In this document: piece after piece, positions 5,304 through 6,877 of the stretch
Position numbering within the stretch: the first letter of the stretch is position 1
Layout of the letters: every line of letters starts with the position of its first letter
Origin: CAYQFQ01 sp964539415
Lineage (GTDB): Bacteria; Patescibacteriota; Minisyncoccia; Phycocordibacterales; GWA1-40-21
Assembly: GCA_964539415.1 (NCBI GenBank)
Contig: CAZIID010000031.1
Location: 1-6,877 of the forward strand
Reading direction: 5' to 3'
DNA: 6,877 bases
The notes under the pieces: model-generated
What the model was told of the DNA's origin: nothing
The model's database searches: none
The model's input: only the letters and a program-made list of their open reading frames with translations
Translations under genes and position numbers: made by a program

Positions 5304-5444
5304 TCATTAAAAAATTAATACCATTAACAAGGATAGTGCGCGATCCAGGACTCGAACCTGGGACCTCGTCATTATCAGTGACGCGCTCTAACCACCTGAG
5401 CTAATCGCGCACTATCCTTACTAAGAGTATTAATTTTTGAATGA
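5304..5444. mobile_element. 141-bp palindrome enclosing tRNA-Ile; possible element
   Basis: Inverted arms are in perfect register around one centre (5374): 5304-5308 with 5440-5444, 5310-5321 with 5427-5438, and 5329-5344 with 5404-5419. Only position 5309/5439 and a seven-base internal segment (with three central pairs) break the symmetry. The innermost seven pairs are the tRNA acceptor stem itself. The block interrupts the D-loop of the outer tRNA-Ile, and the triplet CTA occurs on both sides (5301-5303 and 5446-5448), as a short target duplication would. No transposase is present. Calling it a mobile, MITE-like element is inference. Confidence 0.45.
5337..5410 (-). tRNA. tRNA-Ile(GAT)
   Basis: A complete 74-nt tRNA decoding AUC and AUU. 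The acceptor strands GCGCGAT and ATCGCGC pair fully. The D-stem is GCTC/GAGC, the anticodon arm CGTCA-CTGATAA-TGACG (anticodon GAT), the variable loop AGGTC, the T-arm CCAGG-TTCGAGT-CCTGG and the discriminator A. CCA is not encoded; the minus strand continues CTATCC. The flanks extend the acceptor helix by nine perfect pairs (AAGGATAGT with ACTATCCTT), so the precursor can form a 16-bp stem that might affect RNase P or RNase Z cleavage. This is the only intact isoleucine tRNA in the window. It is nested inside a second broken copy. I see no clear promoter of its own. Confidence 0.95.
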
Positions 5445-5468
5445 ACTACCACCTGAGCTAATCGCGCA

Positions 5469-5544
5469 ATTATTCCTCTGACTACCAAACCGCGTCAGTC
5501 ACGTAACAACACATAATTTAACAGAAAAATGGTAAAAATACAAC
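5469..5544. other. Spacer upstream of the tRNA-Ile region
   Basis: 76 bases without a gene. They include a CTGAC/GTCAG inverted repeat (5478-5482 with 5494-5498) and possible TTGTTA-like -35 sequence on the minus strand, but no convincing -10 box. The tRNA promoter is expected here and cannot be placed with confidence. Confidence 0.3.
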
Positions 5545-5582
5545 AAAAAAAATCGTCCCACCCTTTTTCAAAGGCGGGACGA
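5545..5582 (-). terminator. Operon terminator with GAAA tetraloop
   Basis: On the minus strand bases 5582-5570 and 5565-5553 form a 13-bp stem closed by a GAAA loop and followed by eight T (5545-5552). Two of the pairs are G:U and form only in minus-strand RNA, so it is directional. It lies about 15 bases after the stop of the 64-residue gene and ends the two-gene operon. Confidence 0.88.
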
Positions 5583-5596
5583 ACAGATAACGATAT

Positions 5597-5791
5597 CTAA
5601 GAATAAGAGTTAAAAAAATACATAAACACACCCTTACCAAAACTTCGCAAGGAAGACTCTACCCTCTCCTTCATTCTACGAAGCCTTCTTTTGATTTTAT
5701 TACCAAAGACAAAACCAACAGGGACTGGACTGATACAAATAGAAACCTCTTTCGTTTTTCCACATGGTAAATTATTAACCAAATTCTCCAT
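5597..5791 (-). CDS. 64-residue basic orphan protein
   Basis: I do not recognise the protein. Residues 1-30 contain two cysteines (C10, C18) and a hydrophobic Pro/Val-rich patch ending PVPVGFVFG. Residues 32-53 are strongly basic and probably an amphipathic helix (KIKRRLRRMKERVESSLRSF), and the tail VFMYFFNSYS is aromatic. A strong Shine-Dalgarno (AAGGAGG, six bases before the ATG) supports the start and the reality of the gene. It follows the 100-residue membrane protein by 18 bases with no promoter between, so the two are co-transcribed and end at one terminator. The basic helix could lie on the membrane surface or contact the partner protein; that is a guess. Confidence 0.7.
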   Translation of the reverse strand: MENLVNNLPCGKTKEVSICISPVPVGFVFGNKIKRRLRRMKERVESSLRSFGKGVFMYFFNSYS

Positions 5792-5809
5792 TCTATCCCT
5801 CCTTGTTTT

Positions 5810-6112
5810 TTAATCGGGAATTGTCGTACCTTCTGTTATAAGATGTTTTTTAAATATCTTTGACCAGTACTTATCAATTTTTGCTGTTCCAATAAGAAAC
5901 AACATCCCGATAGTTCCGATGATAGCTATCAAAACAGCACAAACAACCAAAACAAATTCATTCCAAGTTATTCGTGCTGTCTCTTTCTTGTCTTTTCCAA
6001 AACATTCACAGTATGAAGAAAAGACAAGATAAGCGATTAAAAAAACCAACACCAAAGCGAACACAATCAAAACAACAACAGGAAAGACAAAAAGCCAATT
6101 CGTATCGTTCAT
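5810..6112 (-). CDS. 100-residue two-pass membrane protein
   Basis: Unrecognised family. Two long hydrophobic segments are clear: about residues 6-33 (LFVFPVVVLIVFALVLVFLI and onward) and 52-75 (FVLVVCAVLIAIIGTIGMLF and onward). Between them is a short charged loop with a C-E-C motif followed by FGKDKKETAR. The C-terminal tail is Lys-rich (KIDKYWSKIFKK) and likely cytoplasmic. AAGGAGG lies six bases before the ATG, a strong initiation site. The gene heads an operon with the 64-residue basic protein. Such small two-helix proteins include holins, toxins and membrane-complex subunits; no feature here allows a choice. It sits directly downstream of another small membrane-protein gene that has its own terminator. 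Confidence 0.75.
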   Translation of the reverse strand: MNDTNWLFVFPVVVLIVFALVLVFLIAYLVFSSYCECFGKDKKETARITWNEFVLVVCAVLIAIIGTIGMLFLIGTAKIDKYWSKIFKKHLITEGTTIPD

Positions 6113-6154
6113 GAAGAACCTCCTTTTTTTCTATATAAACATTAACACAAAATG

Positions 6155-6160
6155 AGTATA
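6155..6160 (-). promoter_or_regulatory. Candidate -10 box for the two-gene operon
   Basis: On the minus strand TATACT (6155-6160) would give a leader of about 36 bases. The -35 region is T-rich (overlapping the preceding terminator tail) and has no good match to TTGACA. A TATATA at 6132-6137 is an alternative. The location after a terminator makes a promoter here necessary unless there is read-through. Confidence 0.3.
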
Positions 6161-6175
6161 AAGTAAATACGTAGA

Positions 6176-6210
6176 AAAAGAAAAAGCGCCGGCAATATGT
6201 GCCCGGCGCT
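6176..6210 (-). terminator. Intrinsic terminator of the 95-residue gene
   Basis: AGCGCCGG (6185-6192) and CCGGCGCT (6203-6210) make an eight-pair G/C-rich stem. On the minus strand it is followed by TTTTTCTTTTT. The interval 6211-6290 between this and the stop codon carries further short stems (CGAAC/GTTCG at 6211-6215 and 6250-6254, GGAG/CTCC at 6222-6236) and no gene. Confidence 0.85.
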
Positions 6211-6290
6211 CGAACGAGGAAGGAGTTTTTCACTCCAGCCAAGCTCCTGGTTCGTACCTTCCCGAGAGAATTTTTTGCTTCTCCACGAGA

Positions 6291-6578
6291 TCAGTCACGA
6301 GATGACCATGGACATACACAGTCTTCTCCCCCTGTCGAAAATGATGTATCGACGATGGGAGTATTGTCCATGAGATGAATAAATCCCCACGCAATGACCG
6401 CAAAGATTACAACCCCCAAAACAATGGGCAGACTTTTTTTGGTCATCATGATGAGGTCACATATGGCCAGACGGATCCGTTCTTTCACCAACCGGATCTG
6501 TAACCTGCGAGCTTCCGCCTTGAGGGTTTCAATCTCAAAGTTGATGAGGCCCATTCTTTCAGTAAGCAACACTTTCAT
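6291..6578 (-). CDS. 95-residue single-pass membrane protein with coiled coil
   Basis: Unrecognised family. Residues about 8-45 are a charged, probably coiled-coil helix (INFEIETLKAEARRLQIRLV and onward). One membrane segment follows at about 49-70 (SLPIVLGVVIFAVIAWGFIH). The short C-terminal tail contains a C-V-C-P motif and would lie outside the cell if the basic N-terminal half is cytoplasmic. AGGAG lies seven bases before the ATG. The gene has its own promoter, an inverted repeat at the transcript start and a terminator, so it is monocistronic. Like the 62-residue gene it looks more GC-rich than murD. The shape resembles small membrane anchors or phage spanin-like proteins, but no motif supports a name. 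Confidence 0.75.
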   Translation of the reverse strand: MKVLLTERMGLINFEIETLKAEARRLQIRLVKERIRLAICDLIMMTKKSLPIVLGVVIFAVIAWGFIHLMDNTPIVDTSFSTGGEDCVCPWSSRD

Positions 6579-6618
6579 TTGATCGCTCCTATTTTAAATA
6601 GTTAAAGAACCATCTGAA

Positions 6619-6637
6619 GTTAGACACCCAGTCTAAC
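6619..6637. promoter_or_regulatory. Operator-like inverted repeat in 5' leader
   Basis: GTTAGAC (6619-6625) and GTCTAAC (6631-6637) are perfect inverted copies with a five-base spacer. The 19-bp site begins about ten bases downstream of the -10 box, next to the predicted transcript start. It could bind a dimeric repressor or fold as a protective 5' stem-loop in the mRNA. Confidence 0.5.
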
Positions 6638-6647
6638 CTCTTTTAAT

Positions 6648-6676
6648 ATGATAGCATATTTAAAGTATAAAGTCAA
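6648..6676 (-). promoter_or_regulatory. Sigma-70 type promoter of the 95-residue gene
   Basis: On the minus strand TTGACT (6671-6676) and TATCAT (6648-6653) are separated by the ideal 17 bases, each one mismatch from consensus. The transcript would start near 6641, giving a leader of about 63 bases. Confidence 0.75.
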
Positions 6677-6694
6677 GCACAAAATGTGGACAAC

Positions 6695-6722
6695 AAAAAA
6701 CAGCCTTTTATGGCTGTTTTTT
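6695..6722. terminator. Bidirectional intrinsic terminator
   Basis: AAAAAACAGCC (6695-6705) and GGCTGTTTTTT (6712-6722) pair over 11 bp around a six-base loop. Six T end the stem on both strands. It insulates the 95-residue gene's promoter from whatever is transcribed on its right. Confidence 0.85.
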
Positions 6723-6730
6723 GCGTATTT

Positions 6731-6853
6731 CTACTGTATTATTCTTTCTTTTGTCCCGTTCGTAACTCCCTGGCCTAAAGCTCCTAAAAGCTTTGGCCCT
6801 CTCTGTCTTTCCAGAGTGGCATTATATCTTAAGAAGATATAAAGACTTTTCAA
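6731..6853 (-). CDS. Possible 40-codon gene or gene tail before terminator
   Basis: This minus-strand frame runs from a TTG at 6851-6853 to a TAG at 6731-6733, eight bases before the terminator stem. It would read KSLYIFLRYN, then ERQRGPKLLGALGQG, then TNGTKERIIQ, which looks more like protein than chance. There is no ATG and no good Shine-Dalgarno, and an in-frame TGA lies two codons upstream of the TTG. It could be the tail of a disrupted gene. The same DNA could instead be a small RNA: CTCTG/CAGAG and GGCC-AAAGCT/AGCTTT-GGCC make two strong stems, a TATAAT lies at 6821-6826, and a terminator follows. I cannot decide between these. Confidence 0.35.
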   Translation of the reverse strand: MKSLYIFLRYNATLERQRGPKLLGALGQGVTNGTKERIIQ

Positions 6854-6875
6854 TGCTCAATTGAGGCATTGAAAA
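6822..6875. repeat. Two palindromes at the right edge
   Basis: TTATATCTT (6822-6830) and AAGATATAA (6834-6842) are a perfect 9-bp inverted repeat overlapping a minus-strand TATAAT. TTTTCAATGC (6847-6856) and GCATTGAAAA (6866-6875) form a 10-bp stem with further pairing of TCAA and TTGA inside. The second may be the terminator of a gene beyond the window, although its T-run is weak. Confidence 0.5.
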
Positions 6876-6877
6876 CC

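Larger units (their letters stand above)
5147..5468 (-). pseudogene. Split outer tRNA-Ile with hairpin-filled gaps
   Basis: Read on the minus strand, pieces of tRNA-Ile occur in correct order. They are the 5' acceptor, D-stem and most of the D-loop (5448-5468, identical to 5391-5411); D-loop end and D-stem TAGAGCG (5297-5303); anticodon loop, 3' anticodon stem and start of the variable loop (5254-5269, identical to 5363-5378); and T-arm with 3' acceptor (5146-5170, identical to 5336-5360). Only the 5' anticodon strand CGTCA and a few variable-loop bases are missing. Gap one holds the palindrome with the intact tRNA-Ile. Gap two is a perfect 12-bp hairpin (5270-5296). Gap three (5171-5253) holds several hairpins. 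A normal tRNA cannot form unless the fillers are removed or tolerated, so I call it a pseudogene. Splicing is not excluded. Confidence 0.75.

Noticed and set aside
6006..6242. 78-codon minus-strand frame
   Set aside because: It overlaps the 100-residue membrane gene in another frame, covers a terminator and has no ribosome binding site.
6648..6842. 64-codon plus-strand frame
   Set aside because: It contains the promoter of the 95-residue gene and the bidirectional terminator at 6695-6722, so it is unlikely to be translated.

Overview
The window is AT-rich bacterial DNA in which every gene I can support lies on the minus strand. The organism is probably a member of the Candidate Phyla Radiation (Patescibacteria, Parcubacteria-like). 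The reasons are a secreted 817-residue protein joining a peptidoglycan-binding domain to Cys-paired beta-sandwich repeats, a MurD with an NDTTSTTPDAT motif standing outside any dcw cluster, tRNAs without encoded CCA, and many small orphan genes in wide structured spacers. This placement is inference from gene style; there is no rRNA or other marker to confirm it.

Layout from left to right. 1-471: a 62-residue orphan gene (156-344) with a textbook promoter, a strong Shine-Dalgarno and a terminator. 480-2933: the secreted or surface peptidoglycan-binding protein, ended by a 22-bp terminator hairpin. 2996-4372: murD, which makes UDP-MurNAc-L-Ala-D-Glu for the cell wall; it may be translated from a leaderless mRNA. 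4407-4663: tRNA-Leu(CAG) and a downstream terminator.

4664-5544 is the unusual part. It holds an intact tRNA-Ile(GAT) at 5337-5410. Around it, in the correct order, lie the pieces of a second tRNA-Ile, and each gap between pieces is filled by hairpin-forming sequence. The intact tRNA sits inside one filler, at the centre of a roughly 141-bp imperfect palindrome that interrupts the D-loop of the outer copy. To the left, three head-to-head inverted copies of the tRNA 3' end (T-arm plus acceptor strand) occur at 4749-4781, 4910-4990 and 5059-5166, two of them carrying the same 25-nt hairpin insertion. The pattern suggests repeated insertion of, or templated mutation into, tRNA-derived palindromes.

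5545-6676: three small orphan genes. A 95-residue single-pass membrane protein has its own promoter, an operator-like inverted repeat and a terminator. A 100-residue two-pass membrane protein and a 64-residue basic protein then form an operon ended by a GAAA-loop terminator. All have good Shine-Dalgarno sites, unlike murD and the 817-residue gene. 6695-6877: a bidirectional terminator, preceded on the minus strand by a possible 40-codon reading frame or small structured RNA, and a palindrome at the window edge.

Only murD, the peptidoglycan-binding protein and the tRNAs have assignable roles. The two protein genes share a cell-envelope theme but appear to be transcribed separately.
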